From: JAEVLT01 sp964484065
Lineage (GTDB): Bacteria; Bacillota; Bacilli; Bacillales; Cytobacillaceae
Length of the DNA stretch: 64,000 nucleotides
Direction: 5' to 3'
Assembly (NCBI GenBank): GCA_964484065.1
Contig: CAZAEW010000001.1
Location: 62,001 to 126,000, forward strand
The notes below the pieces were generated by a model. The model had not been told where the DNA came from. It was given only the letters and a program-made list of their open reading frames with translations, and did not search any database. A program made the translations under genes and the position numbers. Below are positions 43,590-51,612 of the stretch, one piece after another. Positions within the stretch are counted from its first letter, which is position 1; each line of letters starts with the position of its first letter.

Positions 43590-44471
43590 TTAAACCCTCA
43601 TTTCCTCCCAAATATCTTCAGCCTTCATTACCAGCTTTGCCCCCTGCTGGATTAGTTCATTTGCTCCAGCCGAGCACGCATTAAAAATACTCCCCGGTAA
43701 AGCAAAAACTTCCCGGCCTTCGTTCAAAGCAAAACTTGCTGTTATCAACGACCCGCTTTTTTGTTTTGCTTCTATTATTAATGTTCCTTCTGAAAGTCCG
43801 CTTATAATGCGATTTCGCACAGGGAAATGCCATCGTTCCGGTTTTGTGTCAGGCGGATATTCCGAAAGAATAAGCTGATTTTTCATCATTCTTAGCGACA
43901 GGCTTTCATTTTCCTTAGGATAGATATGATACAGTCCCCCTGCGATCACCGCAATTGTTTTCCCATTATTTTCAATGGCCGTTTCATGTGCTATTGTGTC
44001 AATCCCACGGGCCAGACCGCTGACAATGACAGCACCTCTAGAAAGCAAGTCCGGGAACATCAAATGAATTGCATTTTTTCCGTAGGTAGTAGCCTGTCGT
44101 GAACCAACGACGGCAAGCTTCGGTTTTTTTTGCAGAAGGGATAGATCCCCTCTGCAAAAAAGCGCCCACGGCGGCTGATATATTTGCTTTAGCAAGTGAG
44201 GATATTCTTTATCCATAATCGTGATCACTTGGATTTCGTTCGTTTTATATTGTTGAATTTGTTCGTGAATCATTTCGAAAAGCTGATTTTTTTGGAGTGA
44301 AGTTTGGAACGAATTTAAGGGCGGGAATGATGAATTTGATTGAAGCTCATATGACTGAAGACTGTAAAGGGAGGAGAGAGTGGGGTCTTTTTTTAGGATC
44401 CGAAATACGGTGTTCCAGGAAACCCTAGGGTAATGGAGCAGTTGAATCAATTTTTCATTAAAATCATTCAA
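43590..44471 (-). CDS. dprA: DNA processing protein DprA (Smf)
   Basis: Loads RecA on incoming single-stranded DNA during transformation. The Rossmann-like DprA core is visible: LLKQIYQPPWALFCRGDL, VVGSRQATTYGKNA, VSGLARGIDTIAHETAI, PKENESLSLRM, and the EAKQKSGSLITASFALNEGR block. A winged-helix C-terminal domain is absent, as is usual in Bacillus. The frame opens at a TTG (44486) which overlaps the SD itself; GGAGG lies 8 bases before TTG at 44471, giving 293 residues that begin MNDFNEKLIQLLHYP. It has its own short upstream gap after the sucD terminator. Confidence 0.93.
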   Translation of the reverse strand: MNDFNEKLIQLLHYPRVSWNTVFRILKKDPTLSSLYSLQSYELQSNSSFPPLNSFQTSLQKNQLFEMIHEQIQQYKTNEIQVITIMDKEYPHLLKQIYQPPWALFCRGDLSLLQKKPKLAVVGSRQATTYGKNAIHLMFPDLLSRGAVIVSGLARGIDTIAHETAIENNGKTIAVIAGGLYHIYPKENESLSLRMMKNQLILSEYPPDTKPERWHFPVRNRIISGLSEGTLIIEAKQKSGSLITASFALNEGREVFALPGSIFNACSAGANELIQQGAKLVMKAEDIWEEMRV

Positions 44472-44517
44472 TGTACATACCTCCAATGTTCTCTTTTTTC
44501 CATTTCAGTTTAACAGA

Positions 44518-44547
44518 AACAGCCCCTCAAAAGGAAGAGGGGCTGTT
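44518..44547 (-). terminator. Terminator after sucD
   Basis: AACAGCCCCTC and GAGGGGCTGTT form a GC-rich 11-bp stem with an 8-base loop. The T-tract on the minus strand is weak (TCTGTTAAAC). Confidence 0.75.
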
Positions 44548-44594
44548 ATTTCGACGAAAATGTTTCATCTTATCCAGCAGATGGAAGTTTCACT

Positions 44595-45497
44595 TTAATT
44601 CGTTTTACATTTTTCGAATATACCTTTTTCTTTTAAAATGCGAATTAATGTTTCCCCCATTACAGCCGGCGTCTCTGCCACTTGAATACCAGCTTCTGTC
44701 ATGACGCGGATTTTTTCATCGGCAGTTCCTTTTCCCCCGGAAATAATCGCACCAGCGTGCCCCATCCGTTTTCCCGGAGGTGCGGTGCGGCCGCCGATAA
44801 AACCGACAACCGGTTTTGTCATATTCGCTTTGACCCACTGTGCAGCTTCTTCTTCTGCTGTACCGCCAATTTCACCGATCATGATAACGGCATACGTTTC
44901 AGGGTCTTCATTGAATGCTTTTAAGACATCAATGAAATTGGTTCCGTTGACCGGGTCACCGCCAATTCCAACAGCTGTCGTTTGACCGAGGCCTGCCTGT
45001 GTTAGTTGATGTACGGCTTCATACGTTAGTGTACCGGAGCGGGAAACAACGCCAATATGGCCCTTTGTGTGGATGTAGCCAGGCATAATCCCAATTTTGC
45101 ATTCATCCGCCGTAATGACTCCTGGACAGTTTGGTCCGACTAAGCGGGTCTTTTTCCCTTCCATATACCGTTTAACCTTAACCATGTCCAACACGGGAAT
45201 GTGCTCAGTAATACAAATCGTTAAATCCAGATTGGCATCCACCGCTTCGACGATCGCATCTGCTGCAAACGGCGCCGGAACATAAATAACCGAAGCAGTA
45301 GCTCCTGTTGCATCCACCGCGTCCTGCAGCGTATTAAAAACAGGGACACCTTCCACTTCTTGGCCCGCTTTTCCCGGTGATGTTCCTCCAACAATTTTCG
45401 TCCCGTACTCAAGCATCTGTTTTGTATGAAAACGGGCTGTTGCTCCCGTAATCCCCTGAACTATCACTTTGGTATTTTTATCGATAAAAATGCTCAC
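44595..45497 (-). CDS. sucD: Succinyl-CoA synthetase alpha subunit
   Basis: Binds CoA and carries the phosphohistidine in the step that converts succinyl-CoA to succinate in the TCA cycle. Blocks seen are VQGITGATARFHTKQMLEYG, VIYVPAPFAADAI, GPNCPGVIT, GIGGDPVNGTNF and the active-site histidine in GKRMGHAGAIISGG. The frame opens at an ATG (45503) that is only 1 base from GGAG; GTG at 45497 lies 7 bases from it and yields MSIFIDKNTKV, 300 residues, the family length. It lies 23 bases after sucC. Confidence 0.96.
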   Translation of the reverse strand: MSIFIDKNTKVIVQGITGATARFHTKQMLEYGTKIVGGTSPGKAGQEVEGVPVFNTLQDAVDATGATASVIYVPAPFAADAIVEAVDANLDLTICITEHIPVLDMVKVKRYMEGKKTRLVGPNCPGVITADECKIGIMPGYIHTKGHIGVVSRSGTLTYEAVHQLTQAGLGQTTAVGIGGDPVNGTNFIDVLKAFNEDPETYAVIMIGEIGGTAEEEAAQWVKANMTKPVVGFIGGRTAPPGKRMGHAGAIISGGKGTADEKIRVMTEAGIQVAETPAVMGETLIRILKEKGIFEKCKTN

Positions 45498-45520
45498 GTT
45501 CATTCTCCTTTCTTACGATC

Positions 45521-46681
45521 CTATTTCACTAATGAAACGATTTTTTGTGCGCCGACAGCCATGGATTCGGCAGCAACGATATTTAAACCTGACTCAGCAA
45601 GGATTTTCTTGCCCAGGTCAACATTCGTTCCTTCTAAGCGGACTACAAGCGGTATGTTAAGCCCTACCTGTTTAGCCGCCTCTACCACTCCATCGGCTAT
45701 CACATCACATTTCATGATTCCGCCAAAGATATTGACAAAAATCCCTTTCACGTTAGGATCTGAAAGGATAATTTTAAAAGCTTCCGTTACCTTTTCGGTC
45801 GTTGCCCCGCCCCCTACATCAAGGAAATTAGCTGGGTCTCCGCCATAATGTTTAATGATATCCATCGTTGACATCGCCAGTCCCGCACCGTTAACCATAC
45901 AGCCAATATTTCCATCTAAAGCAACATAGCTTAAATCGTATTTGGATGCCTCAATTTCCTTGGGATCCTCTTCTTCCAGATCACGGTATTGCACGACAGC
46001 CTGCTGGCGGAATAACGCATTCCCGTCAAAGTTCAACTTTGCATCCAATGCGATTACTTTGCCGTCACCTGTTACAACGAGCGGATTTATCTCAGCAATT
46101 GAGCAATCTTTTTCAATATAAGCCTGGTAAAGCCCCATCATAAACTTTACTGCTTGGTTAATGCATTCATAAGGAATGTTAATTTTAAAAGCAATTCGGC
46201 GCGCCTGAAACGGCATTAATCCAATTACAGGATCAATTTCTTCTTTAAAAATTTTCTCGGGTGTTTTTTCAGCGACTTCCTCTATTTCTGTTCCGCCTTC
46301 CTCTGACGCCATCAAAACAACCCGTGACGTTGATCGGTCAAGAACAAGTCCTACATAATATTCTTTTTTAATATCGCAGCCTTCTTCGATTAACAGCCGT
46401 TTTACTTCTTTCCCTTCCGGACCTGTTTGATGTGTAACCAATGTCTTGCCAAGTATTTCACCGGCATATGTACGCACATCATCGAGATTTTTGGCTACTT
46501 TAACACCGCCTGCTTTTCCCCGTCCTCCTGCATGAATTTGCGCTTTTACAACGCACACGCCGGCACCTAGGTCCTTTGCTGCTTCAACGGCTTCTTCAAC
46601 AGTAAATGCAACTTTCCCATTTGGAACCGAAACTCCGTATTTTCTGAGGATCTCTTTCCCTTGATACTCATGGATATTCAT
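45521..46681 (-). CDS. sucC: Succinyl-CoA synthetase beta subunit
   Basis: ATP-grasp subunit that binds nucleotide and succinate. It begins MNIHEYQGKEILRKYGV and shows VVKAQIHAGGRGKAGGVK, INPLVVTGDG, LDGNIGCMVNGAGLAMSTMD and GGDPANFLDVGGGA. The frame is open to 46756, but GGAGGATGGAAA precedes the ATG at 46681, giving 386 residues. The 190 bases upstream should hold the sucCD promoter; I see an isolated TATACT near 46800 but no good -35. Confidence 0.97.
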   Translation of the reverse strand: MNIHEYQGKEILRKYGVSVPNGKVAFTVEEAVEAAKDLGAGVCVVKAQIHAGGRGKAGGVKVAKNLDDVRTYAGEILGKTLVTHQTGPEGKEVKRLLIEEGCDIKKEYYVGLVLDRSTSRVVLMASEEGGTEIEEVAEKTPEKIFKEEIDPVIGLMPFQARRIAFKINIPYECINQAVKFMMGLYQAYIEKDCSIAEINPLVVTGDGKVIALDAKLNFDGNALFRQQAVVQYRDLEEEDPKEIEASKYDLSYVALDGNIGCMVNGAGLAMSTMDIIKHYGGDPANFLDVGGGATTEKVTEAFKIILSDPNVKGIFVNIFGGIMKCDVIADGVVEAAKQVGLNIPLVVRLEGTNVDLGKKILAESGLNIVAAESMAVGAQKIVSLVK

Positions 46682-46871
46682 TTTCCATCCTCCTAACAAG
46701 CTTTCTATAGATAGACTGCATTTTAATTTTATACAAAATAATGCTGGCTTGTCCACAAAGTTAACTGCTTTATAGGAATCTGTTTTTTTACCAATATAGT
46801 ATACTATTCATCAAATTTTTTAAAATTCGACCTATACCGCTCAATTTCTACGGTGCGTTTTTCGGTTATTC

Positions 46872-47165
46872 TTAAGAGTTTTTATTTCTTTCTGAAGCTT
46901 TTTTATCCGCTTGATAGATAAATGCAAAAACTTCTGCAACCGCCTGATATAATTCCTCAGGGATGCTTTGGCTGACCTGAAGCTGACTTAATAACTCTGC
47001 CAAAGAAGGATCCTCATGAATCGGAATTTGATTCTCCTCCGCTTTTTCAATAATTGACTCCGCTATTTTTCCCTTTCCTTTTGCTGTGACAGCCGGTGCC
47101 TCCATTGTATCGTGGTAGCTTAATGCAACGGCTGTTTTCCTAGTAAACTTTTCTTCTTGATTCAT
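46872..47165 (-). CDS. ylqH: YlqH: paralogue of the FlhB cytoplasmic domain
   Basis: A 97-residue soluble protein that aligns over about 85 residues with the C-terminal domain of FlhB encoded at 18116-19195: AVALSYHD with AVAIRYDE, APAVTAKGKGKIAESIIEKA with APFVVAKGVDYTAQKIKLVA, and IPEELYQAVAEVFAFIYQADKK with IPEEFFKAVAEILAYVYRAKNK. The NPTH autocleavage site is absent and there is no membrane part. The function is unknown; comparable FlhB-C fragments (for example FlhX of Helicobacter) can replace the cleaved domain. The ATG overlaps the ylqG stop codon by 4 bases. Confidence 0.9.
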   Translation of the reverse strand: MNQEEKFTRKTAVALSYHDTMEAPAVTAKGKGKIAESIIEKAEENQIPIHEDPSLAELLSQLQVSQSIPEELYQAVAEVFAFIYQADKKASERNKNS

Positions 47166-47905
47166 ATTCGTATGTCCACCCCCGATACACGGTTGGAATC
47201 CATTGTTGTCCGATCATTTTTTTTGATCAGAGCTTTCAACGGCTTATTACTGACAGGCTGCTCAATTTTAATAGGACCAAGTTGATAATTTAATTTTTGC
47301 AGACTTTCTTTTAATATAACAATTTGTGATTCAATGATATCATTTAGGCCTGGTGTTCCATTCATTAAGGTTATCGACAGGTTTCGATTTTGAAATTGCA
47401 AAACGGCAAGGATTTCCCCGATATTTTTTAGTTCTAAATAAAAAAGAATCCGGCAGTCATTCGGGTCTATTTTTTCATTTTCTTGTTTGCGGCCATTCCA
47501 TTGTATTGTTACTTCAGCAGTATCTGAACCTAATTGAACAGGCACTTGGGTAACAAACTGTTCAACAGCTCCTTCATAATGAGGATTGTTAATGACAGTC
47601 TCTTCTACAGCTCCTTTCGAGTGAAGCGGGAGAGAATCCGCCAGGTTACCTTTGATTAGTTTCAGATGAATCTTTTCATCACCAGGCTGCACTTGAAAAT
47701 AGTATTGTTGGTTTAAGCTTAGAGAGGTTTCAAGTTTGGCAACGAACCGAGCGGAACCAATTTGGATTTCAGCCAGTTGATCCGGCAGCATTTTGACAAT
47801 TTTCCCACTGATAATTTGACCAGGACGAAGCTTTAATAAATGATCTCGTACTGGCACGTTCTCACTTTGTTTCCAAATGGATTTAAGAAAGCTTAACGGA
47901 TCCAT
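47162..47905 (-). CDS. ylqG: YlqG-like protein, possible FliK-C-like partner of YlqH
   Basis: A 247-residue soluble protein with no signal peptide. The N-terminal part (LLKLRPGQIISGKIVKMLPD, then AEIQIGSARFVAKLE) resembles the beta-rich N-terminal segment found in FliK-like proteins, and the C-terminal part (CRILFYLELKNIGEILAVLQ, then NLSITLMNGT) resembles the FliK C-terminal domain that contacts FlhB. This similarity was judged by eye. It is shorter than the B. subtilis YlqG that I remember. The overlap with ylqH argues that the two proteins act together. AAGGGG precedes the ATG. Confidence 0.75.
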   Translation of the reverse strand: MDPLSFLKSIWKQSENVPVRDHLLKLRPGQIISGKIVKMLPDQLAEIQIGSARFVAKLETSLSLNQQYYFQVQPGDEKIHLKLIKGNLADSLPLHSKGAVEETVINNPHYEGAVEQFVTQVPVQLGSDTAEVTIQWNGRKQENEKIDPNDCRILFYLELKNIGEILAVLQFQNRNLSITLMNGTPGLNDIIESQIVILKESLQKLNYQLGPIKIEQPVSNKPLKALIKKNDRTTMDSNRVSGVDIRI

Positions 47906-47921
47906 CCATTTTGACCCCTTC

Positions 47922-48698
47922 CTAGTTTTCTTCCATCATGTCCTTTATTGGCTGAAAGCTTTTCCGATGGCAGGGTGTAATCCCGTACTTATGAATGGCA
48001 TCAATATGCTCTTTTGTTCCATATCCCATATTTTGGTCAAAGCCATACTGAGGATAGTTTTGAGATAATTCCTTCATTAGTCTGTCTCTTGCAACTTTCG
48101 CTACAACGGATGCAGCAGCGATGGAAATACTTTTGGCATCGCCCTTAATGATCGATTCAGTTGGATATGGAGTTTCCAGTTTCATCGCATCAATGAGAAT
48201 AAGATCAGGCTTGGGATTTAAACCGGCAATCGCTGCTTTCATTGCTTTTTTCGTTGCTTCATAGATATTATATTGATCAATTTCAGCTGCTGAAATCATG
48301 GAAATACCAATTGCAAGTGCTTCATTATGAATCGTTTTACTATATTCTTCACGTTTTTTTTCGGACAATTTTTTTGAATCATCAAGCCCCGGCAGAAAAA
48401 AATTATCGGGCAGAATAACAGCTGCTGCTGCGACAGGCCCTGCAAGCGGACCTCTGCCGACTTCATCTACCCCTGCAATCAATTGAAAGCCCTGGCCCCG
48501 ATATTTTCGTTCAAAATGGCTCATTTCTTCAAATTTTTGCTGAAGGAGGCGGACTTTTTCTTTTTCTTTTCTCCATTTATCAATCAGATTCTGGACGCCT
48601 TTACGCTCATCATTTTTGATCTCTGAAAAAAATGGATCGTCTTCATCTTCTATCATCATCAGTCGTGACCGGACATGCTCGATTGTCAATTTCCCCAT
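47922..48698 (-). CDS. rnhB: Ribonuclease HII
   Basis: Removes ribonucleotides and RNA primers from RNA-DNA hybrids. Catalytic residues are visible in AGVDEVGRGPLAGP (D and E), in the LTDSKKLSEKKREE-type block (here LDDSKKLSEKKREEY), and in the D of ILIDAMKLETP. The C-terminus has GYGTKEHIDAIHKYG. The N-terminal extension of about 75 residues is normal for Bacillus. The frame opens at a GTG (48707) that is part of the SD (AAAGGTG); the ATG at 48698 has proper spacing and gives 258 residues. Confidence 0.95.
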   Translation of the reverse strand: MGKLTIEHVRSRLMMIEDEDDPFFSEIKNDERKGVQNLIDKWRKEKEKVRLLQQKFEEMSHFERKYRGQGFQLIAGVDEVGRGPLAGPVAAAAVILPDNFFLPGLDDSKKLSEKKREEYSKTIHNEALAIGISMISAAEIDQYNIYEATKKAMKAAIAGLNPKPDLILIDAMKLETPYPTESIIKGDAKSISIAAASVVAKVARDRLMKELSQNYPQYGFDQNMGYGTKEHIDAIHKYGITPCHRKSFQPIKDMMEEN

Positions 48699-48720
48699 TG
48701 TCATCACCTTTTTTATTATG

Positions 48721-48750
48721 TAATAAATAAAGCCCTCCTAACGGAGAGCT
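48721..48750 (-). terminator. Terminator after rbgA
   Basis: AGCTCTCC and GGAGGGCT (minus strand, one G-U pair) form an 8-bp stem with a 4-base loop followed by TTATTTATTA. It starts within a few bases of the rbgA stop codon. Confidence 0.78.
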
Positions 48751-48753
48751 CGT

Positions 48754-49629
48754 TTATGGTTCAGCGATTTGGTCTGAATCTAATTCTTCAGGAATGTCAA
48801 ATGTCAGCGGGCCAAACTTTTCAGACCGGATTTCCCTTACAACCAACTCAGCTGTTTTGTCATAATCAATGAGACCTCCGCCTGCCCTGCAGCCTCTCAG
48901 CATACCGATATGGTCAAAAAGCTCGACAGTCTCTTCTGGAACCTTTTCAAATTGATATCGTTCCTTTAAACGCTCAGGATAAGCCCTTTCCAAAAACCTT
49001 AGTGAATATAAGGCTAGATCTTGAAGATTTAAGAGAGTATCTTTAATGGCTCCAGTAACAGCCAGTTTCATTCCAATTTCCTGATCTTCAAATTTAGGCC
49101 ATAAAATTCCCGGAGTATCCAATAATTCTAGCTCTTTACCAACTTTAATCCATTGCTGCGCTTTTGTCACGCCGGGTGTATTTCCTGTTTTGGCAATATT
49201 TCTCTTTGCAAGCCGATTAATCAGCGTCGATTTCCCCACATTTGGAATGCCGACAATCATGGCACGAATCGCCCTCGGTTTAACCCCTTTTGCCTTCAGT
49301 CTGTCAAATTTTTCTTTCAGCAATTGATTGGAAGCTTGAACGATATCGCGCAAGCCTTGACCTTCTTGCGCATTAATAGCCAGTGCTTTTATGCCTTGAT
49401 CTGCAAAAAAATGAATCCATTCTTTTGTCCGCTCTTTGTCAGCCATATCGGCTTTATTCAACAGCAAAAGTCTCGGCTTGTGTTGGATAATCTCATCAAT
49501 CATTGGGTTTCGTGATGAAAAAGGAATTCTGGCATCTACTAATTCATAAATAATATCAACCAATTTTAGTTTTTCGGTGACCTCTCTGCGGGCCTTCGCC
49601 ATATGCCCCGGAAACCATTGGATCGTCAC
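48754..49629 (-). CDS. rbgA: Ribosome biogenesis GTPase RbgA (YlqF)
   Basis: Circularly permuted GTPase needed for late assembly of the 50S subunit. The G motifs come in permuted order: G4 LLNKADMAD near residue 57, then G1 IVGIPNVGKST near 127 and G3 LLDTPGILWP near 172. It begins MTIQWFPGHMAKARRE, the family start; the codon is GTG with AAGGTGG upstream. The C-terminal ANTAR-like RNA-binding region is present. The length is 291. It lies 23 bases after the signal peptidase gene. Confidence 0.96.
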   Translation of the reverse strand: MTIQWFPGHMAKARREVTEKLKLVDIIYELVDARIPFSSRNPMIDEIIQHKPRLLLLNKADMADKERTKEWIHFFADQGIKALAINAQEGQGLRDIVQASNQLLKEKFDRLKAKGVKPRAIRAMIVGIPNVGKSTLINRLAKRNIAKTGNTPGVTKAQQWIKVGKELELLDTPGILWPKFEDQEIGMKLAVTGAIKDTLLNLQDLALYSLRFLERAYPERLKERYQFEKVPEETVELFDHIGMLRGCRAGGGLIDYDKTAELVVREIRSEKFGPLTFDIPEELDSDQIAEP

Positions 49630-49652
49630 AATACCACCTTCATTCCATACCT

Positions 49653-50213
49653 TTAAAATCTTTCTTTCACAATATGTGCATCTTTTATTGGCCAGTAGAC
49701 AATGCTTGTTTTCCCTACTACTTTGCTCATCGGGATCGTACCAATATGGCGGCTGTCTTTACTAAAGCGGCGGTTGTCTCCCATAACAAAAAGTTCACCT
49801 TTTGGAACGGTTTCCTTGCCAATTTTTTCTTTTAGTGTGAATGGATCTGTCAGCGGCCCATCTACCAGCTGTTTCTTATACTCGTTCAAATATGGTTCTT
49901 TATACGCTTTCCCATTTACATATAATGTATCATTTTTATATTCAATTTGATCTCCTGGGAGACCAATTACCCGTTTAATGTAATCTTTTCCTTCAGGAGC
50001 ATGGAAAACGATAATATCAAAGCGCTGTGGCTTCCCAATTTCATAGCTTAATTTATTTACAATCATCCGGTCCTGGTCGTGCAATGTCGGCATCATTGAC
50101 AATCCATCAACGACAATCGGTGCAAATAAAAAGTAACGAATGATTCCTGCCAATATGACGGCAATTAATAATGCTTTTGTCCATTCCCAAAGTTCATTTT
50201 TCTTTTTTGTCAT
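49653..50213 (-). CDS. lepB: Type I signal peptidase (Sip family)
   Basis: Removes signal peptides from exported proteins at the outer face of the membrane. One N-terminal membrane helix (about 12-31, ALLIAVILAGIIRYFLFAPI) is followed by box B with the catalytic S39 (DGLSMMPTL), box D with the lysine K80 (YIKRVIGLPGD) and box E (GDNRRFSKDSRHIG). The frame is open to 50309; GGTGGG lies 7 bases before the ATG at 50213, giving 186 residues, typical of Sip enzymes. In B. subtilis 168, as I recall, no signal peptidase lies between rplS and rbgA; in several other bacilli one does. Confidence 0.93.
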   Translation of the reverse strand: MTKKKNELWEWTKALLIAVILAGIIRYFLFAPIVVDGLSMMPTLHDQDRMIVNKLSYEIGKPQRFDIIVFHAPEGKDYIKRVIGLPGDQIEYKNDTLYVNGKAYKEPYLNEYKKQLVDGPLTDPFTLKEKIGKETVPKGELFVMGDNRRFSKDSRHIGTIPMSKVVGKTSIVYWPIKDAHIVKERF

Positions 50214-50344
50214 CCATGTTCCCACCAATCCAAGCAAATAATAGTTTCCACACTTTATTTTACATAAACAATAACCGATTAAACACGATGGGGTCCACTT
50301 TTTAATCAAACTTTAATAAATCGTCTAAATACGGATATTCTATA

Positions 50345-50377
50345 TACGAAAAAAGAGCTTGCAGAGCAAGCTCTTTT
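50345..50377 (-). terminator. Terminator after rplS
   Basis: AAAAGAGCTTGC and GCAAGCTCTTTT form a perfect 12-bp stem with a 3-base loop, followed on the minus strand by TTCGTATATAG; the T residues at the end of the stem extend the tract. Confidence 0.93.
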
Positions 50378-50387
50378 CATTGTTTTA

Positions 50388-50732
50388 TTAGCGAATTTCT
50401 TTAATACGAGCTTTTTTACCACGTAATTGACGCAGATAGTAAAGTTTCGCACGGCGGACTTTACCGCGGCGGATTACTTCAAGCTTCGCAATTTTTGGTG
50501 TGTGTACAGGGAAAGTACGCTCAACGCCCACTCCGTAAGAAACTTTACGAACTGTGAAAGTTTCGCTGATTCCACCACCACGACGCTTAATCACAACACC
50601 TTCAAACAACTGAATACGCTCGCGAGTTCCTTCAATAACTTTTACGTGAACACGTACAGTATCTCCAGGACGGAAAGCAGGAAGATCAGTGCGAAGTTGT
50701 TCTTTTGTGATTTCTTCGATAATTTTATGCAT
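50388..50732 (-). CDS. rplS: 50S ribosomal protein L19
   Basis: Large-subunit protein near the 30S-50S bridge. The 114 residues are typical: LRTDLPAFRPGDTVRVHVKV, FEGVVIKRRGGGISETFTVR, VERTFPVHTPKIAKLEV and KLYYLRQLRGKKARIKE. The frame can start at a TTG (50741), but GGAAGGAG lies 9 bases before the ATG at 50732. It is preceded by its own promoter and a folded leader and is followed by a terminator, so it is probably monocistronic with some read-through. Confidence 0.98.
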   Translation of the reverse strand: MHKIIEEITKEQLRTDLPAFRPGDTVRVHVKVIEGTRERIQLFEGVVIKRRGGGISETFTVRKVSYGVGVERTFPVHTPKIAKLEVIRRGKVRRAKLYYLRQLRGKKARIKEIR

Positions 50733-50753
50733 CGTTTTCAACTCCTTCCAACA

Positions 50754-50795
50754 GATGCTCTTGCAGATCTTTCATTCTCTTTGCAGCGGAACATC
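50754..50795 (-). ncRNA. L19 (rplS) autoregulatory leader RNA candidate
   Basis: On the minus strand GATGTTC (50795-50789) pairs with GAGCATC (50760-50754), enclosing CGCTGC and CTGCAAG segments that can form a second short helix. A ribosomal protein leader of this kind (Rfam L19 leader) is known upstream of rplS in low-GC Gram-positives. The element lies between the promoter and the SD. Confidence 0.6.
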
Positions 50796-50836
50796 GTTAT
50801 CAAACTTAAACGGTATTCGCTTAAGTCACAAGATGT

Positions 50837-50865
50837 ATCATACCATAATTAAAGCTATCACGCAA
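50837..50865 (-). promoter_or_regulatory. Promoter of rplS
   Basis: Minus strand: TTGCGT (50865-50860), 17-base spacer, TGG-TATGAT extended -10 (-10 at 50842-50837). The -35 lies just after the trmD stop codon. The leader would be about 95 bases. Confidence 0.75.
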
Positions 50866-50868
50866 TAA

Positions 50869-51612
50869 CTACTTCAGCTCTTTTTTGATTTCATTAAGCC
50901 AAACCAGCTGTTGTTTTGTTAATTCAATCTTCTCAAGCAAATCCGGCCGGCGCAAAAGCGTTCTTCTTAAAGATTCTTTTACGCGCCATTCCTCGATTAA
51001 CTTATGATTCCCTGAAATAAGAATGTCCGGAACCTTGATCCCGCGAAAATCAGCCGGCCTCGTGTAGTGCGGGTGTTCAAGCAGACCCGTGCTGAAGGAA
51101 TCCAGCTGATGAGATTCCTCACTCCCTAAAACCTCGGGAAGAAGGCGGACGACGCTGTCAATCACCACCATTGCCCCGAGCTCCCCCCCGGTAAGAACGT
51201 AATCTCCAATCGATATTTCATCTGTTACTAAATGAGTACGAATTCTTTCATCATACCCTTCATAGTGGCCACAGATAAAAATCAAATGTTCTTCCTGCGC
51301 GAGCTCTTCCGCTTTTTTTTGATTGTATGTTTCTCCTTGAGGACAAAGGAGAATAATTCTTGGTCTCTTTTCTTCGGACTGTTCTTTTATAGCGGCAACA
51401 GCATCAAAAATCGGCTGTGGCTTAAGAACCATGCCTGCTCCCCCGCCATAAGGATAGTCGTCAACGGTATGGTGTTTGTTATCCGCGTAATCGCGAAAAT
51501 TGATCAATCTGTAACTGACTACTGATTTTTCAGCTGCCCTGTTTAAGATCGATTGTCCGAGAACACCGGAAAACATTTCTGGAAAAAGAGTCAAAATATC
51601 AATCTTCATCAT
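50869..51612 (-). CDS. trmD: tRNA (guanine-N1)-methyltransferase
   Basis: Makes m1G37 in tRNA, which prevents +1 frameshifting. The SPOUT trefoil-knot motifs are visible: KIDILTLFPEMFSGVLGQS, DDYPYGGGAGMVLKPQPIFDA, LLCPQGETYNQ, ICGHYEGYDERI and EISIGDYVLTGGELGAM. The length of 247 is standard. It overlaps rimM by 4 bases. Confidence 0.97.
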   Translation of the reverse strand: MMKIDILTLFPEMFSGVLGQSILNRAAEKSVVSYRLINFRDYADNKHHTVDDYPYGGGAGMVLKPQPIFDAVAAIKEQSEEKRPRIILLCPQGETYNQKKAEELAQEEHLIFICGHYEGYDERIRTHLVTDEISIGDYVLTGGELGAMVVIDSVVRLLPEVLGSEESHQLDSFSTGLLEHPHYTRPADFRGIKVPDILISGNHKLIEEWRVKESLRRTLLRRPDLLEKIELTKQQLVWLNEIKKELK

